Below are positions 36,081 to 47,568 of a stretch of 64,000 nt of DNA, piece by piece (the stretch's first letter is position 1; every line of letters begins with the position of its first letter). The DNA lies in the NCBI GenBank assembly GCA_027422505.1, contig JAPQWV010001332.1, positions 1 through 64,000 of the forward strand, written 5' to 3'. A model generated the notes under the pieces. That model was given only the letters and a program-made list of their open reading frames with translations. It was not told the origin of the DNA and searched no databases. The position numbers and the translations under genes were made by a program. Source of the DNA: Craterostigma plantagineum (lineage: Eukaryota > Streptophyta > Magnoliopsida > Lamiales > Linderniaceae).

Positions 36081-37688
36081 ATGGCTTCTTCGAGTTTTGA
36101 TGTTTTTGCAGAGGGACAATCCCATTCTAGGCCACCACTCTTCGATGGAACAAACTATGCCATATGGAAAAACCGTATGAAGGAATTCCTGATTGCCACT
36201 GACTATGACCTGTGGGATATCATTACGACTGGACCTTACAGTCCCAAGAAGGCGGATGGAACCCCAAAGAAAGGTGCCGATTACGATGCACAGACATGCG
36301 AGGGATCTCTCTAAATGCCAAAGCCAAGAACATGATTGCCTGCGCACTTACTAGAGAAGAGTACAATCGTGTAAGCTCATGCGAATCTGCCAAGGACATG
36401 TGGGAGATGCTTCAAGTCACACATGAGGGAACCACTCGAGTCGTACAGGAAAGAATAGCCCTTCTAACTCACCAGTACGAGCTGTTCAAAATGGAGGACA
36501 ACGAGACCATAAGCCATATGTACGCGAGATTCATGAACATCATCAATCAAATGTTCTCGCTGGGAAAGAAAATACCGGACGGTGAGGAAGTGCGGAAATA
36601 CTGAGATCTCTTCCAAGAGAATGGAATCCCAAAGTAACTGCCATCTACGAAGCGAAGGACTTGGACGAACTTTCCGTGTCAGAACTGATTGGATCTCTTA
36701 CCACCTACGAGATGACTCAGATCTCCATCAAAGAGAAACCAACGGTCAGAAGTCAACCAAACATTGCTTTCAACACCGAACAAGAAAACGACTCTGAAGG
36801 TGAGGAAGAAACTGAGGAGAACCTAATGGAGCAGATCGCCATGCTGACCAGAAAGTTTGAAAAGTTTCAGATGAGAAGAAAGTTCAAGGGAAACTCCAAG
36901 TTCCAACCTAGGAACAAGGGAATATCGTCATCCGGGAACAACGTGCAGAAATGTTTCAAGTGCAACAAGCCAGGCCACTTCGCCTCAGCCTGCCCGATGG
37001 AAAATGGTGACAAAAAGATAAAGAAGCAGAAAGCCATGGTCACTAACTGGGAAGAGGCCGAAAGTGAAGAGGAGGAGGATCTTGCCTACATGGCCGATGA
37101 CGATGATCAGGTATCAGATTCATCTACCATTAAGAAAATATTGTTCCTAAATGAACTATATGCTAGGCAAGATGAATCTCATGATAACGCTTCCTCAGTC
37201 CCTGAAGTAGATGAAAAGGAAGAGATGTTTGAAATAATCCAAAACGCAGAAAGAAGGATTAAGTCGCTCAACTCACAAGTAAAGAGTCTAATTAGGCAAC
37301 GAGATGACGTAGCAAGAGAGAAGCACCAAACAGATCTAGAAAATAAGAGCCTAAGAGCCGAGCTAGAAACTCTTAAGGAAGAGAAAGCCTTGTGCAATTG
37401 CGATAAGCTTAGAACAAAAGAAAAGACATCTAGAGACATGACTATTCTTAAGGATTTTTTGGAAGAAAAATGTCGCACTAATGATAAGCTTATTGAAGGA
37501 CAACAAAATCTTAACATCAGGACTAGGATATCCCATGATAAGCTTCTTTACTCAGTATTCCCGGTAATTTGGAACATCAGGACTAGGATATCCCATGATA
37601 CATAAGCATGTTGTGCCACCTGCTGTTAGAAAACCTAAGTGTTTTTCATGCGGCCGTCAAGGTCATTATGCTAACCACTGTTTTTGAA
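36081..37688 (+). pseudogene. copia gag with two CCHC zinc knuckles, frameshifted
   Basis: Starts MASSSFDVFAEGQSHSRPP, typical of UBN2/Retrotran_gag proteins, with the FDGTNYAIWKNRMKEFL block near residue 25. The first CCHC knuckle CFKCNKPGHFASAC is at 36955-36996; a second, CFSCGRQGHYANHC, is at about 37640-37681. Between them lie an acidic stretch and a long coiled-coil segment rich in K, E, R and L. Frame changes occur near 36300 and 36600. A 28-bp duplication (AACATCAGGACTAGGATATC at 37513 and 37573) adds a further break before the second knuckle. Confidence 0.85.
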
Positions 37689-37874
37689 GAGAGCTGATAA
37701 AGCTAGATATGTCTGGAGGCCAAAGAAGATTCCTGAAGTCTCTGACACTGATCAATCAGTGTTCAAGAGATCACAGTCTGTAACACATGATATATCACGT
37801 GTGAACAGAAATTTTTTCTCTGCTAACCAGTTAGGACCCAATCAAAGTTGGGCACCTCAGAAAAGAAATGAGTC

Positions 37875-40800
37875 ATGCAGGTACAAAGAAGAAAATCCAG
37901 CAAAAAGAACAAGTGGTACCTCGACAGTGGGTGTTCCCACCATATGACAGGTGATATCAGTAAGTTTGTGTCGGTGAAAGCCTATGATGGAGGATATGTC
38001 TCCTACGCCGACAACACTAAAGCTAAGATCATTGGGGTTGGAACTGTTGGTAACACTTTACATACCACTATAGATGACGTATGGTTAGTTAAGAATCTAG
38101 AACATAATCTCATTAGCATTAGTCAATTATGTGATAAGGGTCATACGGTAACCTTTGAAAATGACAAGTGTGTTGTTAGAAACAATGATAAGGTACTGTT
38201 TAGTGCATCTAGGGATAGGAACATTTATTGCATAACTCTTGATGATATCACTGACCAGAACGTCAAGTGCTTAGCAGTTACACAGGATAACACCTGGTTA
38301 TGGCATAGACGCTTAGGACATGCCAACATGGAATTACTGTCTCACATCACAAGCAATGTACTGGTGCGAGGTGTTCCTGACTTAAAGTTCATCAAGGACA
38401 AAACATGCAAAGAATGCCAAATGGGCAAGCAGACCAAGACATCGTTCAAGGCAAAGAATGTGATATCTACATCCCGACCTCTGGAACTGCTGCATCTCGA
38501 CCTTTTTGGTCCTGTTCAGACGATGTCTCTGCGAGGTAAAAGATATGCCTTTGTCATCGTTGATGATTACTCCAGGTATACTTGGGTGATATTCCTGGCA
38601 CATAAGAATGAGGCATTAGATAACTTTGCATCACTAGTAAAGAGACTTGAAAATGAAAAAGAAATGAACTTATGTAGGATACGCAGTGATAACGGGCTGG
38701 AATTTGATAGTAAGTCATTTGCATCATTCTGTGATCAGTATGGATACAGTCATAACTTCTCTGCTCCTATAACTCCCCAACAGAATGGTGTAGTTGAACG
38801 TAAAAATAGGGTATTACAGGAAATGGCTAGGTCTATGCTACATGAGTATGATATTCCTAAACAGTTCTGGGCGGAAGCTGTTAGTACAGCCTGTTATGTA
38901 TCAAATCGCGTGTTCCTTAGGCCGATGTTAAAGAAAACTTCCTATGAAATCCGGCACGGTAGAACTCCAAACATAGGTTACTTTCGTGTGTTTGGATGTA
39001 AATGTTTTATCTTGAATGATAGAGATAAAAGAGGAAAATTTGACTCTAAGGTTGATGAAGGGATATTCCTTGGTTACAGTCTTCACTCTAAGGCATATCG
39101 TGTTTATAATAAAAGGAAGCTGACTGTTCAGGAGTCCATACATGTTACTTTTGATGAAATACCTAACGCAGATGCTACTGATGAGGAAGGTATAGATTTG
39201 CCATGTGCAGAATTACAGGATACTGAAGACGGTAAGGATGATATTCCAAAAGTCGAAAATGTGGAGACACTGGAACCAAAAGCTGATAAGCTACAACCTA
39301 GAAAATGGAAACATGCTTCCAGTCATCCAACAGATCAAGTAATAGGAAACATCAGATCTGGAATCAAAACTCGAGCGACAACACGAAGTCGAGATACGGA
39401 GGAATCTCATGATGTACTGCTCTCAATGATGGAACCAAAGACAGTCCATGAAGCCTTGGATGATATATCCTGGGTCTCTGCCATGGAAGATGAATTGGCA
39501 GTTCGAAAAGAGCCAAGTGTGGACACTCGTAGAGAGACCGGATGAAAAATCCATCATTGGAACCAAATGGGTCTTCCGCAACAAACTCGACGAACATGGT
39601 AATGTCACAAGGAACAAAGCGAGGTTAGTTGCAAAAGGTTATTCAGGAGGAAGGTATTGATTTCGATAAACCTTTGCTCCGGTAGCTAGATTAGAGTCCA
39701 TACGTGTCTTACTTGCATATGCATGCTTTAAACGCTTTAAAACTTTTTCAAATGGACGTAAAAAGTGCATTTTTAAATGGCTTCATAAATGAGGAGGTTT
39801 ATGTAGAACAACCACCGGGCTTTGCTAGGGAAGATTTTCCAAACCATGTTTTTAAATTAAATAAGGCATTATATGGTTTAAAGCAGGCTCCTAGGGCATG
39901 GTATGAAAGGCTAAGTAAGTTTTTGATCGACTTAGGATTTTCGACTGGAACTATTGATAACACGCTGTTTATTAAGTATGAAGGAGATCACATGATACTG
40001 GTACAAATATACGTTGATGATATCATATTGGTAGTACTGATATCCTTCTTTGCGAGAAATTTTCTAAGTCTATGCAGAAGGAATTTGAGATGAGCTTAAT
40101 GGGCGAGCTGAACTACTTCCTTGGGTTGCAAATAAAGCAACTTGATGGTGGAACTTTGTATCCCAGAGGAAGTACTGCAAGGAATTACTGATAAATTCGG
40201 GATGAACGATTCCAAAGCGATTTCCACTCCCATGCATCAGACCACCAAAATAGACAGTGACGAATCAGGTATACCAGTTGATCAAACGGAATATCGAGGT
40301 ATGATCGGTAGCCTTCTTTACTTAACTGCTAGTCGCCCTGACATCATGTTTGCTGTTGGTATGTGTTCGAGATATCAGTCTGACCCTAGGGAATCTCACC
40401 TAACAGCAGTTAAGCGTATACTTAGATATATCAAGGGTACTGTCGATTTTGGTTTGTGGTACTCTCATACGGAAGAATTCCCATTAATGGGATATTCCGA
40501 CGCCGACTATGCCGGCTGTAAGGGAGATAGGAAAAGTACCAGTGGAACTTGCCAATTACTTGGAAATTCCTTGGTAACTTGGTCTAGTAGAAAGCAAAAT
40601 GCTGTCGCCCTCTCCACAACGAAGCTGAATATATGGCCTTAGGAAATTGTTGTCAACAAGGATGAAACAAACCCTTAGTGATTTTGGCTTAGGTTATGAC
40701 AAGATTCCTATTATGTGTGATAGCACTAGCGCTATTAGTATTACTAAGAATCCCGTGCATCACTCTCGTACTAAGCATATTGATGTTAAACATCATTTCA

Positions 40801-40937
40801 TACGAGACCATGTTCAGAAGGGGAATATCAGTGTGGAATTCGTAGGAACAAATGATCAGCTTGCTGATATCTTCATGAAACCCTTAATTGATGCAAGATT
40901 ATGCAATATCCGTGAACGATTGGGATTCTCGAGCTAA
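37875..40937 (+). pseudogene. copia pol: protease, integrase, reverse transcriptase, RNase H, frameshifted
   Basis: In order: protease motif LDSGCSHHM (37920-37950); GAG-pre-integrase zinc finger (HRRLGHANM, then CKECQMGK); integrase core with DLFGPVQ, VDDYSRYTWV, IRSDNGLEFDS and a GVVERKNR block; reverse transcriptase with TKWVFRNKLDEHG, MDVKSAFLNGFINEEVYV and IYVDDIILV (39990-40025); RNase H with GYSDADYAGC and the ending IFMKPLIDARL. Integrase is open in one frame for 556 codons (37875-39545). Breaks of one or two bases occur near 39510, 39655, 40050-40130 and 40630. All catalytic motifs are present, so decay is limited to indels. Confidence 0.9.
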
Positions 40938-41508
40938 ACAAGGTTAGTAAATCTGCCTAATTCTATCATTTACTCTAGGTTATTCTATTTTCGATAGAAA
41001 TTCATAGTTATCCTATCTTAAGATATTCATTCAGCCCTTAGAATATTTCCGTGGATCTTATAGATCTTTTCCTTAAGTGTGATTCTCGTATTTTAGGAAG
41101 AAATTCGTAGTTATTCCTTCCAAGACACTCCCTCAGCCATCTAGTTTATTTTAGGAATATCCGATCTTCTGGATCTGTCCTTGAATGTGATAAGGTTATT
41201 TAGGAAGGAACTCGTAGATACCTTTCCAGTCGTTCAGTTATTTTAGGGAATTCATTTATTCAAAATATATTCCTATCCTGTCCCGTCACATCCTTTCCTC
41301 AATTATGAAATCCCGTCAAATCAGTCTGATATCTCTGACAGTTTCTCACCTTCCACTTTGAAATTTCAAATTTCAAAATTCGAAATTCATCCTTATCTCT
41401 TCCAAGAATAAACCGACTCCACTCCTTTAAAAGATTCAAAACCGTTCTTCATCCTTCATCATTCAATCATCCTCTTCAAACTCCTCCTCGACATTCAAAC
41501 CTTCATCA
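40938..41508 (+). other. spacer between pol and the third ORF
   Basis: Contains repeated words such as GGAAGAAATTCGTAGTTATTCC, with diverged copies around 41000, 41095 and 41200, and no open frame. It may act as the leader for the downstream ORF. Confidence 0.5.
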
Positions 41509-43029
41509 ATGGCCAAAACTTCCAAAGCTGTCAACCCTGAATCATCAAGCCGCAAACGCAAGGAACCCATGTCCGACACCGACGAAACTCCGCTCAACTC
41601 ACCTTCCAAGTCACCAAAACAAGCCTCGCCATCTGCTCGCAAAACCCGTTCCAAAGCCAAGTCTCCCAAACCTTCCGAGCCCAAAAAGGTCACAACCCCC
41701 GCTAAAACTGCCAAGAAGAAGAAGAAGACCAAGAAATCCAAAACACCCGAGCCTGAAAGTCTGCATCCAACCAAGAAGTTCCTGAAGATGTTGATGAGGA
41801 TACCCAGAAATCACCGCCACGATCCCAAACTCCACCACAGATCCAAAAATCCCCTTCACCTGTTGAAAAGACCTCGCCATCTCCTCAACCAGATTCAAAA
41901 ACCTCTGATATCCCTTCTATTGATCTGTCCAACCCAACTGAAATCCAGTGAAGACCTGTTTCTAGAAGAAAGTAACCGAACCATCTACAAAAGCTTCAGC
42001 AACCGAGATATCGCTCGTGGTCGAGGCGTCGCATTCGACAAGCTGCCTGCTGGCACGGTTATGACCTGGCTGAAAGACTATGGATGGGAGGAATTCCTGA
42101 GTATCAACAAGCCCTACTACCCAGAAGCTGTCAAGCTCTTCTACGCAAACTTTGACTACGATGAGTATGAGGGACACATCAACGTCCGCTCCTATGTGCT
42201 GGGAGGCAGAATCCACTGGACCACGAAGAAAATCAACGAGATGCTCGGAGTTCCTGATGAACCCTTCTGCCACTACGACATGAACGACTGGTGCCATGCT
42301 GATGGCTTCGATCCCAGTGATGTCCTCCAGAAACTCTGGAGTACCCGTACTAAGCCCCGCTTTTCAGACGGAGAAGCACTCAACCAACTCCCCATAGATT
42401 TCTTCTTCCTTCACAAGCTGCTGAACATGACCTTGTGGAGCGCCAAGATCGGAAGTGGCGGCCACTCTACCACTATGAATTTCATGAGCACTTTTGCCGT
42501 GTACATGATATCCCAGAATTGCAAGTTCAACCTCGGGTTTGTGATCCTGAAGCACATGATCCAGGCTTTTGAGAACAAAGACAAGGCTTTGCCTTACGGA
42601 ATGTTGCTCACGCACTTCCTTGAGTGCGAAGAAGTCAAGATGCCGCCGGCATGGGAAGATACGGCCGTCCACATTGTGGACCTTGTGACTCTGAAGCGGA
42701 TGGGTATTCACTACACAAAGGGCCAGGGCTGGTTCAAGGCCAAGGAGAGCAGATCAGTGGATAACACCCAGAAACGGTCGGATGCGAAAGGGAAAGCGAA
42801 GGTCAAAAGCGACGAGGACGATGACTGCGAGGATGAGCTGAGCATAGGGAAGGCAGGAATCGCAGTGTTGCGCCGCGATATCTCCGATATCAAGGCTGAT
42901 AATCAGAAGCGTTTCCGAAAGCTCAAAGAGCAATATACCGAGTTGACCCTGAAACTATCCAAGCTCTCAAAGCTCGTCAAAAAGTCCCTTCCTAAGCCCG
43001 CAAATTCTGAAACATCTTCAAGCCAGTAG
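41509..43029 (+). CDS. third ORF of the copia element, plant-transposon-protein type domain
   Basis: Uninterrupted 506-codon ORF in the position where SIRE elements carry an env-like gene. Residues 1-90 are very basic and Ser/Pro/Lys-rich (KTRSKAKSPK, KKKKKTKKSK). Residues 150-400 form a globular part with SYVLGGRIHWTTKKINEMLG, HSTTMNFMSTFAVYM and CKFNLGFVILKHMI. This resembles the 'putative plant transposon protein' domain seen in ORF1 of Athila-type elements. The tail is acidic, then a coiled coil (DIKADNQKRFRKLKEQYTEL). I see no signal peptide or transmembrane segment, so it is not a typical envelope. Between about 41765 and 41950 the alternative frame is richer in the expected Pro, Ser and Glu, which suggests two compensating frameshifts inside the long ORF. 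Confidence 0.75.
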   Translation: MAKTSKAVNPESSSRKRKEPMSDTDETPLNSPSKSPKQASPSARKTRSKAKSPKPSEPKKVTTPAKTAKKKKKTKKSKTPEPESLHPTKKFLKMLMRIPRNHRHDPKLHHRSKNPLHLLKRPRHLLNQIQKPLISLLLICPTQLKSSEDLFLEESNRTIYKSFSNRDIARGRGVAFDKLPAGTVMTWLKDYGWEEFLSINKPYYPEAVKLFYANFDYDEYEGHINVRSYVLGGRIHWTTKKINEMLGVPDEPFCHYDMNDWCHADGFDPSDVLQKLWSTRTKPRFSDGEALNQLPIDFFFLHKLLNMTLWSAKIGSGGHSTTMNFMSTFAVYMISQNCKFNLGFVILKHMIQAFENKDKALPYGMLLTHFLECEEVKMPPAWEDTAVHIVDLVTLKRMGIHYTKGQGWFKAKESRSVDNTQKRSDAKGKAKVKSDEDDDCEDELSIGKAGIAVLRRDISDIKADNQKRFRKLKEQYTELTLKLSKLSKLVKKSLPKPANSETSSSQ

Positions 43030-43696
43030 GCTGCCCCTTTTAGTTTCTTTCTGCTCCTAGTTACCCCTAGGATATTCCAGTATCGTTTAGTTCGTAGGTA
43101 TCCCTCCCGCCTTTTTGATAATGAAGGGGGAGTAGTAAGTAAGTGTTAGGCGTTGATATGCGTCTAAGTGTTTTTTGAGTGTTTGGCTGGCAGGTTAAAA
43201 TGTCGGGAAGTTTGTTGAACCCTAATATAATATTTTGCTGCTATTATGATATATCTTCTATGCTTAACCTCTTTGCTCTGATCTACGGATATATCATATG
43301 CTCTGATGCTTATATGTGCGACTTAACTTGCGTAAAATTTCTTGATGAGTGCTAAGTGCCTGCTGCGATGATTACATGATTGCTTGAACAATGGTTGGAA
43401 AATGCGCACTTAGGCAGGGGGAGCACACTCACGGGTAATTTTAAAATTCTGTATTCATGATATAACGTAGGATATATCCCACCTAGACAGGGGGAGCAAA
43501 ATTAGCCTAAGACATATCTTAGCATATCATAGAGATAACTGCACATAGGCAGGGGGAGCAAATAGATATCACATGTGATTAGGAAATATCGTATGCTCTG
43601 CTTTGTGATTATGGAACACTTAGACATATGCGCTAGGACTTGCGTTATCGAATGTGCTTACATGCTTCCGTGTTGCATCAATTACATGTCATCATC
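43030..43696 (+). other. 3' non-coding part of the copia with repeated polypurine-like boxes
   Basis: GGGGGAG boxes occur at about 43126, 43418, 43490, 43553 and 43702. Three of them share the larger context AGGCAGGGGGAGCA or AGACAGGGGGAGCA. Only the last abuts the LTR. Confidence 0.8.
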
Positions 43697-43710
43697 AAAA
43701 AGGGGGAGAA
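43697..43710 (+). promoter_or_regulatory. copia polypurine tract
   Basis: AAAAAGGGGGAGAA, directly followed by TGTTGACC, the start of the 3' LTR. It defines the LTR start and plus-strand priming site. Confidence 0.9.
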
Positions 43711-45417
43711 TGTTGACCTTTTTGGTCCATATATGTTAGAGAGTTTTGATGAACGATGTAATTGTAATGACATTAGGTCTATAAAATAAGCAATTCGATT
43801 GAGAAAAATAAAATGTCTAAGTTCACGATAATTTTCAACCATGCATTGCTAATAAGCTGAAAATTGTTAAAGTGTTGAATATTTGAATTGCGTATGATTC
43901 TGTGATGATTTGATGGAACTAAGTGATCGCATGTTATAGACAGTCCATAAGATAGGATATATCGTTCTGTGCTATATATGGAAATTATGCATGAGATATC
44001 CTACTGAGCTATATATGGAAAATATGTTGTTTATATATGGAAAGTGATATATCTGTTTGAAATCCGTTATTCCTGGACGAAAATCATATGTATGATCCTT
44101 GCTTGCTTTGCACTGCATTAAATACGAAATATTGAATTGATATCTTTCCTTGTGCTGATTAGAATATTATATTTAGGAAATATTTGACTTGATTAATCTC
44201 ATGGATAAAGTGCTCTAATATGGTATGTGCTATAACGAGTGATATCTCTGAAGTAAGGAAAGTCGTGCCATGATGAATAAATCGACCTAAGTAAGCTCTG
44301 ATTTGATCGGTGTGCTAAACATGGTAAAATATTGATTAAATGCTATGAGCTGTACATGGAAAACGTGTTGATGCCTTGCTATCTTGTGTGCCTTACTTGG
44401 AAAGTAAATCTGGATTGACTCGTTACTAGGAACTGATAGCAGGGAATCACTTATGGAAAGTTCTGATATGGAAAATATATGCGAAGTGGTTGAATATGCT
44501 TGAGAACGAAATTGGACTTTTATATGGAATAAAAATCATGCTTAAATGCTCTATATGACCGTTGTGATGATTCATTAAACGCATGATTTATATGGTATGT
44601 TATGACTCGAAACCTACATGGAAACTATGCTTGATTTGGTAATTATTGTTTGATATAACTTTCCATGTGAAGTGCTGATTGAAAAGGACTATATATATAA
44701 GCCACACTTCAGAATTCGAAAGTGACTAGATTTTGCGAATATAAGCCTACGAGAGGTTCTTGAGCAGAAACATACTGAGAGATTCCTGAGTTCCCACTTG
44801 AGATAGCTTTCTGCCCACCTGAGCTTTAACTTGCGTATCCATCACTGAGCGAGTGATTCATCAGATATTCCATCATCCCCTGCCATATATTCTGTCTTCG
44901 GACGTGTTGTCTTCGGACGTGAACAATACCAAGGAGGCAAGGTCGACGATTACGCACACGTGAAGGGAAGGACAAGTCCGGGGCCCTTCGGTAGCGAGCT
45001 GTGTCTGTCGGGATCAAGGAGATTCCGAGGAACGAAACTCGGCGTGTGGTAACCTAGTAGTGTCTAGTGTTCGACTTGTTTCGGTTGTGTATTGGGCTAA
45101 CCAATCAGTTTTGTATCCAGCTACGGTGCATTATAGTGATTGGTTAAACTCTTGGGAAGCAAATCCCAAGGAGAGGAGTAAACCCCAGTTGGGGATATAA
45201 CCTCTATAAAAATCCTGTCTCGCATTTACTTTTCAGTTATTTCTTTATCGCTGTGACGCAGACCCAAAGCACATCCGACGTTACTAGGATATATCAGGCA
45301 TACTCGTCACAAACATCAGTAGGCATATCCAAGTCACCACACTTAGTATTTGCGAAAAGAAGCACAAAGTTTTTATAAGCCTATTCACCCCCCCTCGTAG
45401 GCACATTTATATCTTCA
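43711..45417 (+). repeat. 3' LTR of the copia element, complete
   Basis: 1707 bp from TGTTGACC to TATCTTCA. It is followed by ATTTTAATGG. The first 216 bp have no counterpart in the 5' LTR, so they show what was lost there. A TATA-like CCTCTATAAAAATCC lies at about 45207. Confidence 0.9.
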
Positions 45418-45479
45418 ATTTTAATGGAGAAAATTTAGAACAAGTGATCTGTTTTAGGCATGGGCATATGTGAGGATTT

Positions 45480-46145
45480 TGCCATTTCAGCCAGTACGGG
45501 GTGTTAATCGTATCATGTACCGGCTCCGCCACATGCTGCAAGGTATGGTCGTTCTTCCATAAGTTGGGATTTTTTTTTCATTCTTATATTTATAATTGTT
45601 GTTTAAATATTTGACAGGTGGAACGCAACCATTGATTTCACATCTTCGACGAATTCGAACGTACGCACCATCCGCGAGTGCATTGATCGCATGCATCCGC
45701 ATCAATTCGCATGGACTCCGTACAACATGACGCTCCCGGAGATTGCCGCTCTTCCTGAAGAGTGCTTGCGTGGCTGTCGATCGAGGCGTCCACTGATATT
45801 CTTCAATATCGTGAAGTTTCATTACTCTGACGGGTACTTCGGCAATTTGGAATTATTCAAGGAATTCCAATTATAGCGCCGTATCGAGATAACAATCTCC
45901 ACACTTACGAGCGTCGACAGCGGTCGGGGATGGATTGGAGAGCGCATCATGCAGTATGGGTTGGCTTATGGGAGGGTCGAGAGGACACGATCGTGGATGG
46001 TCCTCCAGCGACTGGCTTCAACTCGGTGGAGGATGGATATTACGAGTGGTTTCATCGGATCACTCGCCTCTACATATCTCCACACCAGATACAGATGTCA
46101 CAGAGCATTCAGATGGGGGATGCGGTATTGATGGAGACCATCGTA
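45480..46145 (+). pseudogene. plant mobile domain (PMD) protein, 3' half
   Basis: Continues the PMD gene after the copia insertion. A first piece (about 45490-45550) reads VNRIMYRLRHML, then an intron-like gap ends at 45618 (GACAG). The next exon has RECIDRMHPHQFAWTPYN and LPEECLRGCRSRRPLIFF. After one base shift near 45838 the frame continues HHAVWVGLWEGRE, then YYEWFHRITRLYISP, ending about 46145. The order PYNMTLPEIA, FFNIVKFHYSD and W-HRITR matches the C-terminal half of MAIN/PP7L-type PMD proteins. The protein cannot be made because of the 10.9-kb insertion. Confidence 0.7.
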
Positions 46146-46269
46146 AGTTTAATTTATGTACTAATGTTATTTGTTTAGTAGCCCAAATAATATAATTTAC
46201 TCTTTCATCGAAAAAATCGTCGACTGCACGTTGTAAATGTTTTTTAGTTGAAAAATCATACCTCGACAA

Positions 46270-47042
46270 AGCATAGAGTTATCTGTCGTAAAAATCCTCG
46301 TAACCACCGTAGTCGTCACCAGCAGGAGGTGGCATTTGGTACGTTTGGAAAAATGGGACGAACTGAAACAGCGTTGGAGCAGCAGCGTTCGCTGGAGTGG
46401 TATCATCTGGCGCATCGTCGTCGTCGTTCTCGTCGTCCTCGTTGGGATCGGATAACTCGGACAGTGGATCCTCATTGTCCGCTTCCGAATCACTAAATCA
46501 ACGTCTTCCTCTAGTTCTGGCACGAAATTTGGCTCCGGTTCTGACACGGATTCCTGCATATTGAATGGAACACCAAGCGCCGGCATCTCCACAGAAACAT
46601 TACTGAACCCTGCCGTAACTGGGGCAATGTCGGGAAAATCCGGACAGGTGTAACTCGAAGAACCAACTTCAAAATTCCGATGAGGCTCTTCGTTCAAATC
46701 AAAGTTTGAATTTTCAACTGTTTCAACGAAAACCTCAACACAATTATTTTCTAAATCGGGATGTATGAAAAAATTGTAAATCTTTGTCGTTGGAGATTTG
46801 AAAAAGCTGATGAAAGTGGCGGAAATGTTGAAAGTATTCATTTTTTGCATGGATAATCAACGAACAACGACTGCTATCAGCACCCGTGATTTCGAACAAC
46901 AACGAAATAAACTCGAAAAAACTGGTGCTGCGACGAATTCGCCTATACCCAACAAGGCGGATACTATATTTGATGGTAGAATCAGATGATTGAATATATC
47001 GCCGCCGAAATATACTATGACTTGTACGCGATTCGACACCAT
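46270..47042 (-). pseudogene. MuDR-type transposase, N-terminal remnant
   Basis: Reads inward from the right terminal repeat. The start MVSNRVQVIVYFGGDIF resembles the opening of MuDR-family transposases, where a short beta-rich region precedes the zinc finger. It continues in a second frame with a very acidic segment (46500-46270, DPNEDDENDDDD) and a proline-rich end. The MULE DDE core and SWIM zinc finger are absent, so the element is non-autonomous. Confidence 0.5.
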
Positions 47043-47099
47043 TGTTTGAGTTATTAAAATAAATTGAGAGCTAATGATATATGAGTCAGGCAGGGTGAA

Positions 47100-47568
47100 G
47101 GCGGGATTTATAGAAACGTAACTCGTAGCTTGGAGATACGAGTTAAGAAACTCGTAATCCGAGGTTACGAGTTACGTGAGTTATTGCCGGATTATGAGTT
47201 AGAGGAATTATTGCCGTCACTTTGCATGACCATGCAGGTTCGGCCACACATTATAACTCGTATCCTTAGATTACGAGTTAGTAATTCGTACACTGGGGAT
47301 ACGAGTTAGTATGCCATGTCATTTGCCATATCAGGGTCAGCAGGCCACCTGGTCGTCGTATTCTAGGAATACGAGTTAGTAACTCGTATTTCCGAGTTGC
47401 GAGTTACGTCGTCGTGTCAGGTCAGCTGGTCAGCGGCGCAAAGTTAACTCGTAATCTAGGAGTACGGATTACTAATTCGTATTCCAGTACGAACTTCGCT
47501 ATTTTATTAATACTTTTGCTTTTCCGTTTATTTATTAATGATTGATTTTTTTTATTATTATTTAACTA
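47100..47568 (-). repeat. right terminal inverted repeat and subterminal array
   Basis: Ten or more copies of AACTCGTA or TACGAGTTA in both orientations lie between 47118 and 47480, then the AT-rich terminal part matches the left end in inverted orientation. Array words in opposite orientation are about 15-20 bp apart, so they can pair locally. Confidence 0.7.

Larger units (their letters stand above)
34530..45417 (+). mobile_element. Ty1/copia retrotransposon of SIRE/Maximus type with extra 3' ORF
   Basis: Two near-identical LTRs (34530-36022 and 43711-45417) flank a PBS for initiator tRNA-Met, gag with two CCHC knuckles, protease, integrase, reverse transcriptase and RNase H in copia order, a 1.5-kb additional ORF and a polypurine tract. 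LTRs over 1.4 kb, the long gag and an extra ORF after pol are hallmarks of the SIRE/Maximus lineage. The 5' LTR lacks the first 216 bp found in the 3' LTR. The shared LTR part differs at only about ten sites, mostly one-base length changes in homopolymers, so insertion was recent. The element sits inside the PMD gene of the MULE-like transposon. Confidence 0.9.
33310..47568. mobile_element. large MULE-like transposon carrying a plant mobile domain gene
   Basis: The outer ends are inverted copies of each other. The left end (ATTAAATAAGTAAAAAAAACTATC at 33317, TATTAATAAAATAGGGCACTTCG at about 33369) matches the reverse complement of the right end at 47440-47568. Both subterminal regions are packed with TAACTCGTA/TACGAGTTA words. 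Inside are a minus-strand remnant of a MuDR-type transposase N-terminus (47042-46270) and a plus-strand PMD gene in two pieces, separated by a 10.9-kb copia insertion. Without the copia the element would be about 3.4 kb. No convincing 9-bp target duplication was seen, so the exact ends are approximate. Confidence 0.65.

Noticed and set aside
41509..43029. Viral-type envelope protein
   Set aside because: No signal peptide, no transmembrane segment and no cysteine pattern of an envelope; position alone is env-like.
45930..46195. Three overlapping ORFs in different frames
   Set aside because: Only one frame matches the PMD protein; the other two are shadows.
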